Assembly (NCBI RefSeq): GCF_003286085.1
Contig: NW_020825298.1
Location: 5,270,001-5,334,000, forward strand
Direction: 5' to 3'
DNA length: 64,000 nt
Source: Drosophila persimilis
Lineage: Eukaryota; Arthropoda; Insecta; Diptera; Drosophilidae
This document shows, piece by piece, positions 36,801-48,834 of the stretch (its first letter is position 1; each line of letters begins with the position of its first letter). A program made the position numbers and the translations under genes. The notes under the pieces are model-generated. The model saw only the letters and a list, made by a program, of their open reading frames with translations. It searched no databases and had not been told where the DNA came from.

Positions 36801-39800
36801 ACGACGATGTCGGCCGGTCCTTGGAGAACATTTATCTTATTATCTTTGCAACAACAGCAACAATGTCGCATAAATAAGACTCAGTACAGTCCGGAACAAC
36901 AAGAGCAACAACAGCAACAATGAGATGATGAGCAACATTAGGCAAGGACAAACAAAAGCCAGAGAAGGCTTCACCGAGGCTCAGACAAAAACCAAAAGTC
37001 AAGTCAGGCCAACAGACCGCAGAACAGAAACAGAAACAACAACGGCACTATACCCGTAAAAGGGCAACAGAAACAATAAAATACGAGTAAGAGAGCTATA
37101 GCCGATATTCAAGGGACTATTTGGGATATAGAATACCCCTTTGTCAGATATATTTTCAGATGCAATCAATCTTTTGGTACGAGAGCAAAAGATATGCAAT
37201 ATTTGCATTTTACCTTGGAAAAAAGTTATTTACATGTCTAAATAAATGCAATATGCATATACTTTTTTTGCTTAGATTACAGGGCAGAGCAAGTCGAAAT
37301 TTTTGGCTAAAGCCTTGCTACCATGACAGCCAAGGCAGGGCCTTAGGCTGAGGCACAGCCAGAGACAGGCCACAAAAGTTGCTCATACGCCCCGTGTGCC
37401 TCTGACCTCTCTGTCTCTCTCTCTTTCTCACTATTTGTGTGTGTGTTTTTCACACACAGATGGAAACTTTTTGCATGTGGAAAATTTTTTAATTGATTAA
37501 AGCCGCATTTGCATTGCGGCTTACAAGCAGCTTAACATTTTGCGTGCTCGTCCCCGTATTATTTTTGGGGCTTTCTCTACTTCAACCTTCTGTGTGCCGC
37601 CGGCCAAGTTGCAATTGAAATTTGTTTGAATTGTGCATTTGGCATTTTGGCCAAATGGAACCATATAGTAATTAAAAATCTACCGAAAGTGTGCAGCGTC
37701 CCCTAAGCAAATGGATCAACAGAAAAAATGTATACAATATTTACACAATTGTGGAAATGCTGAAAGTGATATTGTTAAGCCCATGCCAGAGTTTTTGGCC
37801 ATCAAAAATGGCGAGCATCTGTAAAAATAATGGATTATATTCGTGGATTTGCCATGCGGTTTTTTGTATCCCTTTCGAAAGAATTTTCCGTTTCTATATG
37901 GTTTTATTTTGTGAGAAATTTGATATGCGCGTAAATTATTCAGAACAATTCATAATTCCATGAAAAACTATTAAATATCTCTTTGATTATTTACAGAAAT
38001 TTATTCTCTTATTACAGACAAAAACTAAGAAAAAACGTTCCGCTTAACTAATTTTATTCATCTGAATATCTGCATTTTTTTGTATAGAAATTCCTGTAAT
38101 TTTCTTTCTTTAAATGTTTTAAAAATGCGAAAAATGTTTCGCTTCTCAAATAACTTTTCCATCAAATACTCGTATATTTTTGGTGTATCCTGAAACAGAA
38201 AAAAAAGGGCAGGAAAAGGTAAAAGGGACAACAACACAAATGGCAACCAAATTGCCCACGGGGATTGCAGTTAAGCAGGAGGGCAGATCCAGGGCGTGGA
38301 GTGCGGAGAGCACTCTCCCGGGTCCTCTGAACTGGGCCTAAGCCAATCTGCTGCAAATGGAAAAATAATAAAATCAAAAGGCCAGAAACCAAAGCCAACG
38401 CAAAACCAAAACCAATGCAAAACCCCAGCCAACGGGGCCGCCAGAGCCAGAGAAACTTTAGCAATAAGCCAAACGGAAAACTTGGACTCATAATCAGGCG
38501 GTAAAGGTCGAACATTTTCTTGCGGCTGCCAAAAATTGCAAATAACAAAATAAGGGAAGACAGCAGGGAATGAGTTCTTTCCTTAACGATTTGCATTGAT
38601 TTCTTTGAGCCTTTTGGCTTGAGTACAGGAAAGGAATTGGGAGTACATATATAATACCTTATATGCGTAGGTAGAAAAGAAGAATGGGGATTATATGTGA
38701 GAATTATGTACATACTCGTATGTATATTCGCCCGAGAGGATCGAAAAAGTGCTGGAAAATGCAACAAAAAGGGCAGATTTTATTGTGTCCCAAAAAGGCG
38801 GCCTCTAGGTTGGTATTGGGTTTAAAAATTAGTCTGAAGAAATTCGAAAAGACCAAATTAAATAAAAGTAACTCATATTCTAAAATCTGTTGTTTTCTTT
38901 CGGAGCTAGTTGACGTATAAATAGGCCTTATAATCGCGTATTTAGGCTGTTTCGGAAAGTATAAGATTGGAAAGAAAGAACCCCCCCCTAAATCCATTTT
39001 ATAATCCTACTTCCATACCTCTAATTAATCCACATTCAAACCAACTAATTCCTATAGCACTCGTAATAAAAAGTATCTCAGTCCTTTGAAGTCTCCTTCC
39101 TTTATTTGCTGCTGGCTTGGGGAAAATTATTTAAAGTTTTGCTTGCCACATCATTAAAGTTGGCCAGAAATTGAAATGCTGTCTGGCAGCTATTTTGCTG
39201 TTGTTGTGTGCAAAAGTGGATCCTGCCAATGTTTATGCAATCCTGTGGCCCCACAGCGGCAACTGCAACCGCAACAGCAACAGCAACAACAACATTAGCA
39301 ACTGGAACAACAGGAATAACAACAACCAAGTCATTTTCTTGTAAAACATACAAAACATTTGGCCATTTTTGACTGCGCCTGTGCTCCACTTTATTCTGGT
39401 GCACAGCCCGATAGGGTATTACGATTTTACACAGATATATGTCACGCAGAAATCAAGGTATAACCGATACTATCGGGCATAGGTATTGGCAAGAGACACT
39501 CGTTATGGAGAGCTTCTTTGGCTTCAGGGTTTGGGCAGATTTTCCTTTGGGATTTTGGCTTGGATCGAATCCATATCGTCTCCAATTCGTAAAACATGGG
39601 TAGCCATTGGATCTGTTAGGGTATCGAAAGCCCTGCCCCACGTTGCTGTTTAACTTTGCTTTCTTGTTGTTGCTTTTGGCCATTGTTGTTGTTGGGCAAT
39701 TTTGGTAGACAAGTTTTTGGCAGTTGTTGTTTTTCAATATTTGCTGCTGCTGGTATCGCCCTTGTTGTTGTATTTGTTGTATCTGCGGCTGCTTTGGCTC

Positions 39801-42653
39801 TCTGTGCTCCTTATCGACTGGGTCGAAGGGGTATATCCGGTTGTAACTGATGGCGGAAAAAAAACACAGATGTGCCATCAGAGGTGCACACAAAAACAGG
39901 GGGATATTTTACAACCAGTTAAAGTGTTTTGTATTATTATTTAATTCTCCTATAACAGATACTTATTAGTCGATTCCCCCCGGGGTGCTCTTTCCTACCA
40001 TATTACCCATTTCTTGTGTATTTTTTCTGGCGTCGATTTTTCCCCCATTCAGCATTCGCACAATTTCCGCTGCCTGTCGTGTGTTTTGTGTTTTGCTCGA
40101 TTCGCTACTAATTTTTGCCGCATGTTCATGAACCAAAAAATGGCTGTTGCTCCCATTGCCCCAGGCCACTTCCTGTCCCCACTCCCCGGGAGCCAGTTTC
40201 CCAGTGCCTGGCACACACGGCGTATGCGTGTTGTTGAAGGTTGTTTCGTGTGGAGACCATAAAGAGGGGATTACGCGTCGATAGTGGCTTAGTTTTAATG
40301 CCCCTTTTTCTGGCTGTATCTTTTCAAAGAAAGATGCATCTGCCAGGGTATCCAAAGCTTTGGATCATCCACCTGGCCTTCTATCTTGTTGTTGAAGTTT
40401 TTTCTCTTCTTGTTGGTGTTGTTGTGGAATTTTCGGGGTTTTTTTCGTTGACAGTTGGCAGGGAAAATATTAACGATGCCAGACACACATACATTTAGAT
40501 TTGTGCCTTTATGCTTTTCCTCTGCTTTCGTTCTTTTTCTTTTTTTTTTTTTTGTTGTGTTGTGAAAAATATTTACTATAGTTTTACCGTTATTCTCGGT
40601 TGGTTATGTTCCTGTTTTTTCCGTTGCCGTTCGCACAGTTTTCCAACTATTTTTCCGTAATTGCGGCGCATTGTCATTGCCATTAGGTCTCTCTCTCTCT
40701 CTCTCTCTCTCGTTCACATAGCACTGTCTCTTTCTGTATTTTTTTGTATGCATGATACACTCGTATATCCGTAGTTTTTTCTCCCACAATTTAAGAACTT
40801 TTGCTCATCTTTTTACAATATAATTGAATTTATTTTTGGGCAACGTGCGTTTCAAGTTAATTGGAAGCGAAATTGACGTAATGAAATTTGTTGGTTTTTA
40901 ATTGAATGCGAGTAAAATAAATAATAGATGGGAATATCATATCTCTTTTGTTTATAGATGTATGTTTTTAATAAATACTAGACAAAAAATAACAGCATTT
41001 CCCTTCAATATAAAGAGAAGTCTTCAACCATCGCTTAGCATGAGAAGAATATGTTCCATCTGACAGTTTAACTTTTATTTGGTCTGAATTTATAAGATAT
41101 CAAGGTCTGAAATCTATGAAGACTTTAGTTAAGATTTAAACACACCTACAGGAACTGATTTAGGTCCATTTTTCCCCTTGAAAGTATGATGGAAATGCTC
41201 CTCTTTAAAATCTTTAAAGCATCCTTAAAATTCTCGGACCTTTCAAGAGATCTCCTATGACATGCACGCTCATTAAAGGAAAATACTGAGTAACACTCTA
41301 CCGCTCTCTCCCCCTCTCTTCTGACCGCCATGTGCAGCTTCAACACCCATCAGCCAACGCACAGGAAGCTTCCAAGTAATTAAAAAATATACCCAAATTA
41401 CAGGGAACAATGGGTGAGAACAACAAGGGGGAAACGGCAACTGGCAAACGGCAATCATAATGATTGCACGAACGTAATGCAATTTAATGGCCAACAATGG
41501 AGGCGAGGACAGTGCCAACTGATGGGCGTAACCACACTCGGACGGGGCTTCAAGTGTTGCAGATATTGGTCAAAAGTGCCGCCAATACTGGGCCGGACAT
41601 TGAACTGCAGTCGGAGGCGGAGGCGGAGGTGGGACAACAAAAGCCACAGCAGTGCCGAACCCGTTGAGAGATAAACGCCCACATGGACAGCAATCCAGTC
41701 CGGTTCGGTTCGGTCCAGTCCGGTCCGGTCCGGACAGGATGAACTGATGGACGGACGGCGACAGACTGCGTTCACATAATAATAATGGAAATAATTTAAC
41801 TTATTGGATTTTAATGGGATTACACATGCGCAACATGCCCGCTGCGGGTATTAAAAGTTGGTCAGCTTCCCGGACACGGACACGGACCCGGACCCGGAAT
41901 GTGTCCTGGACCGGACTGTAATGGCCCTTGGCCAACTCCTGCCCAACGGAAATTCCGGCCAACCCATGATGATAATGATAATGATGATGTTGATGGGCCT
42001 CATCCACCCACAGAAGCGGGGAGGGGTCTGATGCTGATTTCTGTGATTGCATCCTATTGATTTTTCGTTTGCAATTCAAAAATAAGTATATAATTTGAGC
42101 ATAAAACATGGTAGTGCCTTCATTCATAGTCCATTTGAAAGCCTCACACCAAACTTTCACTCTCTGCTTTCACCCTTCACTTTCCTTTAAGAATCCCATT
42201 GTAAGAGCCACATTTTTATATGCAATGCTTCGGTGTGGATAGCTTTAGAAATGACTCCTTAAATACTGTTTCGAAATACCACTAACCAAAAACAGAATAT
42301 CCTATAGGCTGCGTGATGTTAATCTCTGATTTCTGTGTGGGAAAAAAGGCCTTGAGTTTTTCCAACTACGTTTCATTTAAGCCCGGAGGCCCTTAGTCTG
42401 TTGGCTGACCTACTCCTGGCGGGCATCGTTTCAAGCGTTTTCAGTTACCGTTCATTCGCCCGGGACCGAAAAAAGATTTCCCCCCAGTCGGACGGACGGA
42501 CAGACAGACAGACGGACAGTCAGTCAGTCGTCATCGGGAACACCACAGAGCAACAACTACAACTGTAATAACAACTGAAGCATCAGTACAGCACACCGCA
42601 GGAGCCACAGCTAACCACATCATTTCCAGGCGCAAACTGCCGCCGAGAGCCAT

Positions 42654-42686
42654 GTCCGTGTCCGTGTCCGTGTCCGTGTCCGTGTT
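42654..42686. repeat. (TCCGTG)n hexamer array
   Basis: About five and a half tandem copies of TCCGTG in non-coding sequence. Similar hexameric GGACAC/GGACCC runs occur near 41873-41897. Confidence 0.85.
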
Positions 42687-43117
42687 TCCCTGTCCATGTT
42701 CGCTGTCCTGTCCTGTGCGGCGTAGGATATTGCTGTTGATGACTTTGATATGTATACTCCTTGTATCTGTCTGTCTATGCTTCTGGCTCTCTTCCTTCCC
42801 TCCCCTTCCCCCCCTCGTACTTTGCTCATTCTCCCGGATATAGACACACTCTATCGGAGTGTGTGAGGATTTCGATTTCCATCTTAGGAAGTGCCATCCA
42901 AAGGTATCCGGAGCACAAAAACGGAATGGAAACAGTATCTAAGAAGGTATTTGCACCTATAGGTCTTTAGGTTTTGCGGATAATACCATACGGTACGAAG
43001 AATACCTCGCAATCTCTTGTTTTACCTCTAAAAAATATAAAAATTTATTGATACAAATATATCTTGTAAATTTTGATGAAATTCAACAAGACGATAGGCA
43101 CTGCCTTGGGGTATTCA

Positions 43118-43790
43118 ATGGGTAATCTCTATCCGGATAGCTACAAAAAACGATCACTACTCCGATCATTTAAAGTTGGCCAGGTCCTCGGACAACTCCT
43201 TCGTGTCCTTCGACTCTGTGAGATGGCAGCCTAGACGACATTACTGCCATCATTTCCAGTGATAAAGGAATCCTTGAAAATAGTGGCATCTGTGCCGCCT
43301 CGACTGCCATCTTGCAGGACCGGAGGATGTATCAAAGGATCTGGCAAACTTTAAAATGGCCATTCCGTCCAGCAAGAGGATGTTTCATACAAAAAAACAG
43401 AAGCAATGAGTTCCTGGAGGGACCTGGAGGCTGCCACTTCGACCTTCGACGAGGGGGAATGCGAGAAAAGGTTGCGAGTCCTGCATCTTGAACAAAAGGC
43501 CCTTTGCTGCTGATGTTCGGGCGACCTGACAGCTATCCTGGCTTCGCAAGAGGTTTCGGGCTGCGACGAGGCGAAGATTCCAGGCTCCTTAGAAGACATG
43601 CCGCATGGAGTCAACAAGCGCCTGTAGCAGTGGTCCCGCGGCGCCTAAAGTGTCGCCTATATGCTGGCAGAAGCCTCATCAATTCATCATCATCGTCATT
43701 AAGGCCGAGTCTTGGTCTAGGAAAATGTAGTGCTTGGCAAACACACCCGCCATCTGCTACAGAATGAAACACGGGTTTGATTGCATTTGA
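43118..43790 (+). pseudogene. Decayed gene of unknown family
   Basis: Coherent protein-like pieces follow one another on the plus strand but in changing frames: MGNLYPDSYKKRSLL, then SDHLKLARSSDNSFVSFDS, then SLDDITAIISSDKGILENSG, then EDVSKDLANFKMAIPSSKRM, then SSWRDLEAATSTFDEGECEK continuing to HLEQKAL. After an in-frame TGA comes DLTAILASQEVSGCDEAK, followed by further stops. At least four frame changes and several stops are needed, so it is not translated as one protein. Codons in each piece end mostly in C or G. The reconstructed composition is acidic and probably helical. I cannot name the family. Confidence 0.55.
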
Positions 43791-46442
43791 CCTACCTATT
43801 GAATACCCGTACATACCTGTACAAGCCCGACAAATTAATGTTGCTGTTCTGCAACTCGACGATACTTAATAGCCATAAGGTTCCCAGTACAAAGGATGGA
43901 CCCGCACCGTCTGCTAGTTGGTGGATCGTCTTTCCCTTCATGAATATATTTCAGGAGCACCTCTAGTCGAAAGATCCGACCTAGACCCGAGGCCTATCCA
44001 GGCTCAACTAAATAAATATTTATTTCCAAGTAAATCTCAACAAAATGTCACTTTGAAAAGCATTCTATTCTCCCTCGAATTTGGATTTTATGTTTTGTTT
44101 GGGATCATAGTAGCCCACTCTGACATCCCCTGTCGGAATTCATATTCACGTCAAAGGATTGGGCATATTCCCTCGAAATGATGTGTACAACCATCGAATG
44201 CATAATCCTATCATATCAATTTGTGTTCTGTGTGGAAAAAGGTAGTTGTTGTAGGTAATTCTCCCCCGTCCGCTGTTCATTATCAATCTGACCGACTTTT
44301 GTTTCTGGTTCCCCCCTCCCCGCCAATATATGTACATACGCACTGTTGGCTGCAGGCTCCAGTAAGCACTTGCCCATTATTTTTATTGCCTTGCCATTTT
44401 CTGACCGCATTTTAGCTTCATTTACAGTTATTTGCATTGCCCCACCTGCACGCGGGCCCACAATCCACACCACCACGCCCTGGGGCGTGCAACCGCAAAT
44501 TCAATTTTGGTTTTAGAGCCGGCAAACATTTTGCAGCATGTTTATGTCCGCGTGTCCGTGTGTCCTTGTGTCCGCTCTTCCATTGTTAGTTTGTTTGGCG
44601 CTGCCCCAAACCCACGCAGTGAGGACAGTGGAGCACCATCCTACGCGTTTTAATGCAATTTATGTGAAGTGTTTGGCCCCGACCCCGGCTCCAGCTCCAG
44701 CTCCGGTTGCCAATGTGACCACAAAACGATCTTTTGTGATATACATGTATAAAGTGCGCCGAGTGGGCCGTGCACCGTGGTGCGTGTCCCGTGGAGCGGG
44801 CAGACACTCGTCCAGCCGCAGGGGCAGTGCAGAAATTGGACTCTAGTTCGGTTTTCATTTAAACATGACCAGGCGGGCGCCAGCTGTCAGTCCGCCCGTG
44901 GCCATGTCCATGTCCGTGTCACAGTCGGGCAGATAATCATCGGGTCCAAGCGACAAACAATTTTGCAGTTTTGCATTTGGTCCTGTACACGTGGACTCGT
45001 ATCCGATTTCATTAATAAGTGTCTGCATTGGCATTGGCGTGCGAAAGGAAGGAAGAGCACGTTTTGAACTCCAAATTGTGGGAACTCCTTTGTGATTTTC
45101 CTTGTGGCTTTCCCTTAAACAATAATACATTTCTATTTGCCAATATATTTGCATATTTGATAATCTACAGGAAAATCTACAAACCTCAGCAGACACGAAG
45201 CGGTGTGGCTCTCGTGGCGCCATGGGATGTTCCACCAATCCGCCTACATTATGGGTAAATAGGGATTGCTTTAGGGTCTATCTATTTATTAATTAATGGA
45301 AGTATTCTTCCGCTGGGGTGGGTATCTTGCATCTTCTTCATCTCCTCCACCTCTTCTTACCGTTGTCTTAAGCAGGGGGGCCCTGTATGTACACCTTTTG
45401 TTGGTATACAGATCCAGATTCTTGGTGGCCAGCAGCTGCTGACCTGAATGCATACCCTGTACCCTGAATGATTGACTGATAATTGAATGACTGACCTGAA
45501 TATAGACGATTGTGAGCCCATTCTAGCCGGTGGGCGTCGTCAGGTGGCTGAAGGGTATGGTGAAGTCTCCTCCAGGAATGATTGGAATGCAGCTGCGCCC
45601 TTCAGCAACCGAATGTCAGCGTTTACATTGTTCTGGTGGATCATCGTTCTTCTACAAATCCTAGCATTATTCTCAGTGTATTTTGTTTTGCTGTCCAAGC
45701 ATTCACTACACGATTGTTCGCATTATCTTCCGTTGCCTTCTCTTCAATTTACCGTTTGTTCACTGGCTGACCGACTGCTTTGCATGCTCATTCACGTCCC
45801 CGGCTGTCCCATTGCGGTGTAGGTGTCAGTGAGAGAGCGCTTAGGGAGAGAGACGACACGCTCAGAGAGGATCAAAAGCGACAAGATGAAGAGAGCGCGC
45901 GTTGAGCTTGTTCCTCTCCGACAATGTGCGTGGGCCAGAAAGAGAAAGAGCGACCTGACAATTGCGTCGCAGAAAAAGATTGTATTTGAAGAATGGTTTG
46001 GCAATGCTCTAAGAGTAGTATTTAATTGCATAGTTATAGTATATAGAGTCTGCCCACACAGTGGCCTCGAAGAGCACCTCGCTGTTTTGCAATGGAAATA
46101 GATCCAAATTCTAATGAGAACCCGACATAATCTTATAAGCATATTGGGATGATAGCTGCTGGCCCGAACATGGTAGATAATTGCACTGCAAGTACATGCT
46201 TCTAAATTAGATATCTACATCTAATATATCTTTGTATACCTAAAGTTTTGATAATAAAAAGCCCTCAAATTACGCTGATTAACTGATTCTTTATTGTAGT
46301 AATTGTGCCGGCCGGCAATTGCATTGTTTGATGCGTGACTTTGTTAAGGGAGAAATATTGTAGGCTAAGTATTGAACAAGTGTAGGTGTGTGGATCAAGC
46401 GGTTGGATCCAAGAATTCGTGTAGCAGGGAATCTATGAATCC
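43791..46442. other. Non-coding stretch
   Basis: Nothing convincing is seen. Short open frames (for example 45487-45822) lack family features and overlap antisense frames of equal length. Confidence 0.5.
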
Positions 46443-48236
46443 CTACTTTTTGTCAAATTTAATGATGCGCATGTCATCGGCGAGGGTCTCCAGATCCTCG
46501 GTATCGCGGCGGAAGCGATAGGTGCCCATATCCTGGGAAGCGGACTCTGGCAGCTTTACGGTTATCCCCTTGTACGAGAACTCGGCTTCACGGGTCTTCG
46601 GTACCTTGAGTGCCATCTCGGCATTGTATTCGTCGTCGTCGCCAATGTCGACGTGAGTGCTGTTCTGGACAGTGGGATCGCTCTCACCGTCCTGATTCCA
46701 AGCATCGATCTCAATGGGCTGAATTGGATTGCCGTCCAAATCCACCACAGAGCTGGTGAAGGAAGGACCGTCACCATCGCTAGCTGTGGGAGCCTGTGTC
46801 CCTTCGGCATCAGCAGTGGCCTCAGGCGATGACTGTCCCTTGGCGTCCTCCGTGGTCACCGGATTTTTTGGGACAAAGGGGTGCTCCTTCTCGAGCAGCG
46901 TCTGCGATGTCAGAAAGCTGCGACGGAGCTGCAGGTCAGCTTGGTCCGACTGCTTGCGGCTCAGGAGGCTAGTGGCCAATCGGGACATGGTGGCACGGTG
47001 CACGAGTATCTTGTTCCTCAATTTCAATAGATTGGCCTCCACATCCAACACTGAGGTGAATTTGGTGGTCGAATCAGAAGGGCCTTCACCATCGCTAGCT
47101 GTGGGAGCCTGTGTCCCCTCGGCATCAGCAGTGTCCTCAGGCGATGTCTGTCCCTTGGTCTCCGGCTTTTTTGGGACAAAAGGGAATTCCTTCTCAAGCA
47201 GCGTCTGCGATGTTAGAAAGCTGCGACGGAGCTGCAGGTCCGACTGCTTGCGGCTCAGGAGGCTAGTGGCCAATCGGGACATGGTGGCACGGTGCACGAG
47301 TATCTTGTTCCTCAATTTCAATAGATTGGCCTCCACATCCAACACTGAGGTGAATTTGGTGGTCGAATCAGAAGGGCCTTCACCATCGCTAGCTGTGGGA
47401 GCCTGTGTCCCCTCGGCATCAGCAGTGTCCTCAGGCGATGTCTGTCCCTTGGTCTCCGGCTTTTTTGGGACAAAAGGGAATTCCTTCTCAAGCAGCTTCT
47501 GCGACGTCATGAAGCTACGTCGGAACTCCATGTTAGCCGTGCCAAGATCGTGAATGTTGAGAGCTTGGCCCGACTGGTTGCGGCTCAGGAGGCTATTGGC
47601 CAAGCGGGACATGGAGAATTTGGTGGTAGAATCAGAAGGACCATCACCATCGCTAGCTGTGGGAGCCTGTGTCCCCTCGGCATCAGCAGTGTCCTCAGGC
47701 GATGTCTGTCCCTTGGTCTCCGGCTTTTTTGGGACAAAAGGGAATTCCTTCTCAAGCAGCTTCTGCGACGTCATGAAGCTACGTCGGAACTCCATGTTAG
47801 CCGTGCCAAGATCGTGAATGTTGAGAGCTTGGCCCGACTGGTTGCGGCTCAGGAGGCTATTGGCCAAGCGGGACATGGAGAATTTGGTGGTAGAATCAGA
47901 AGGACCATCACCATCGCTAGCTGTGGGAGCCTGTGTCCCCTCGGTATCAGCAGTGGCCTCAGGCGATGTCTGTCCCTTGGTCTCCGGCTTTTTTGGGACA
48001 AAAGGGTGCTCCTTCTCAAGCAGCATCTGCGACGTCACGAAGCTGCGTCGGGAATCCAGACGAACCTTGCCAAGATTCTGCATTTTGATGGAAGCGACGA
48101 CGACACCGTCTGACAGCACCTGCGGCTTCTTGCGGCACATCAGGCCAGTGGCCATGCCACATTGCGAGTTCAAGCGGTTCACGACGGCCCGGTTAATGAG
48201 CATCTTGCACCTCAAATCGGGAAATTTACGAATCAT
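46443..48236 (-). CDS. 597-aa protein of five tandem repeats, possible mitochondrial targeting
   Basis: I do not recognise the family. The single-exon frame starts at ATG 48236 and is built of five repeats sharing RRSFxTSQxLLEKE, then FVPKKPETKGQTSPE, TADAEGTQAPTASDGxGP and SDSTTKF. The two middle copies (88 residues, 264 nt) are almost identical in DNA. The next two (98 residues, 294 nt) add VEANLLKLRNKILVHRATM. The first copy has a unique basic N-terminus (MIRKFPDLRCKMLINRAV). The unique acidic C-terminus contains IDIGDDDEYNAEMAL-like and YKGITVKLPES segments. The basic, Arg/Ser/Leu-rich stretch before RRSF resembles a mitochondrial presequence with a cleavage-like site, and it is repeated in every unit. 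Near-identity implies recent duplication or conversion; copy number could differ between strains or be an assembly matter. It lies downstream of phr6-4 on the same strand. Confidence 0.8.
   Translation of the reverse strand: MIRKFPDLRCKMLINRAVVNRLNSQCGMATGLMCRKKPQVLSDGVVVASIKMQNLGKVRLDSRRSFVTSQMLLEKEHPFVPKKPETKGQTSPEATADTEGTQAPTASDGDGPSDSTTKFSMSRLANSLLSRNQSGQALNIHDLGTANMEFRRSFMTSQKLLEKEFPFVPKKPETKGQTSPEDTADAEGTQAPTASDGDGPSDSTTKFSMSRLANSLLSRNQSGQALNIHDLGTANMEFRRSFMTSQKLLEKEFPFVPKKPETKGQTSPEDTADAEGTQAPTASDGEGPSDSTTKFTSVLDVEANLLKLRNKILVHRATMSRLATSLLSRKQSDLQLRRSFLTSQTLLEKEFPFVPKKPETKGQTSPEDTADAEGTQAPTASDGEGPSDSTTKFTSVLDVEANLLKLRNKILVHRATMSRLATSLLSRKQSDQADLQLRRSFLTSQTLLEKEHPFVPKNPVTTEDAKGQSSPEATADAEGTQAPTASDGDGPSFTSSVVDLDGNPIQPIEIDAWNQDGESDPTVQNSTHVDIGDDDEYNAEMALKVPKTREAEFSYKGITVKLPESASQDMGTYRFRRDTEDLETLADDMRIIKFDKK
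46988..48081 (-). repeat. Near-identical 264- and 294-nt coding tandem repeats
   Basis: Within the repeat protein, the segment starting at 47554 recurs 264 bases later at 47818 with essentially no differences. The block starting ATGGTGGCACGG at 46987 recurs 294 bases later at 47281. Both periods are multiples of three, so unit gain or loss keeps the frame. Confidence 0.9.
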
Positions 48237-48535
48237 TTCAAGCGTAACTATTTTCGACCGTTTCCAACTTCACAGGGACACAAAAAAAAAAAAATAGATA
48301 TAAAATTTACTCGTTTTTTACAAACAAAAATTGGAATCGGAATAGGTCTTGACTTGCCGAAAATTAGGTTTAGACTGAGATTCTGTGGAAACTACAAACC
48401 AGTTCCCACAAAAATCGTGCGGAAAGCCGATTTCAAGGCCTAGTTGTTTTGAAAATTTACAAAAATCTGAAAACAACAAAATGCAAGTCACAAAACCAAA
48501 GCAATCTTTGAAAAAGTATTCGTTTACATCGTAAC

Positions 48536-48638
48536 TTAACAGAACAGACTGTGTCCAACGGACATTCCCTTGGGCTGGAACATGGTGATGGCTGACCACT
48601 CGGGATGCTTTTGTCGATTTCCCAAGCATCCACTGTAC
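48536..48638 (-). pseudogene. Orphan terminal exon or coding remnant
   Basis: On the minus strand an acceptor (TTAATTTAG) is followed by 33 codons and a stop: YSGCLGNRQKHPEWSAITMF and then QPKGMSVGHSLFC. The reading is protein-like. The space between it and the end of phr6-4 (48835) holds no partner exon, so it is probably a leftover of a lost or moved gene, or a nested exon spliced from beyond phr6-4. The family is not recognised. Confidence 0.35.
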
Positions 48639-48834
48639 CTAAATTAATAAAACTTAGCTGAATAAATGAACATTTAAATGAATTCATTCATATGCACCTT
48701 CAATATATACAATTTCTAGTCATAGTTCAATTCCATTCACAGAGATTCTGCAATCACATTATAGATTCCTTTTAGAATAATACAAAACATTATGTACCCC
48801 TATTTGAGGTAGCATAACAGTTGATAGATGGTCA

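Larger units (their letters stand above)
32660..43117. other. Gene-poor stretch with simple repeats
   Basis: No complete gene is supported. It contains CT, TG (about 36113-36134) and CAA/CAG-type simple repeats, a CT run at about 40687-40711, GGTCC/CGGAC-type repeats near 41700 and 41875, and a TCCGTG hexamer array (42654-42686). One exon-like window (33669-33808) is listed separately. Confidence 0.5.

Noticed and set aside
38162..38767. 201-codon minus-strand open frame
   Set aside because: Hydrophobic composition follows from poly-T/poly-C tracts on the opposite strand; no family resemblance.
39453..39893. 146-codon Gln/Asn-rich minus-strand frame with a hydrophobic start
   Set aside because: The Gln/Asn runs come from TTG/GTT simple sequence common in non-coding fly DNA; no conserved motif was recognised.
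46729..47553. Long open frame antisense to the repeat protein
   Set aside because: A shadow of the strongly biased repeats on the minus strand; the minus-strand frame is longer and covers all units with a unique C-terminus.
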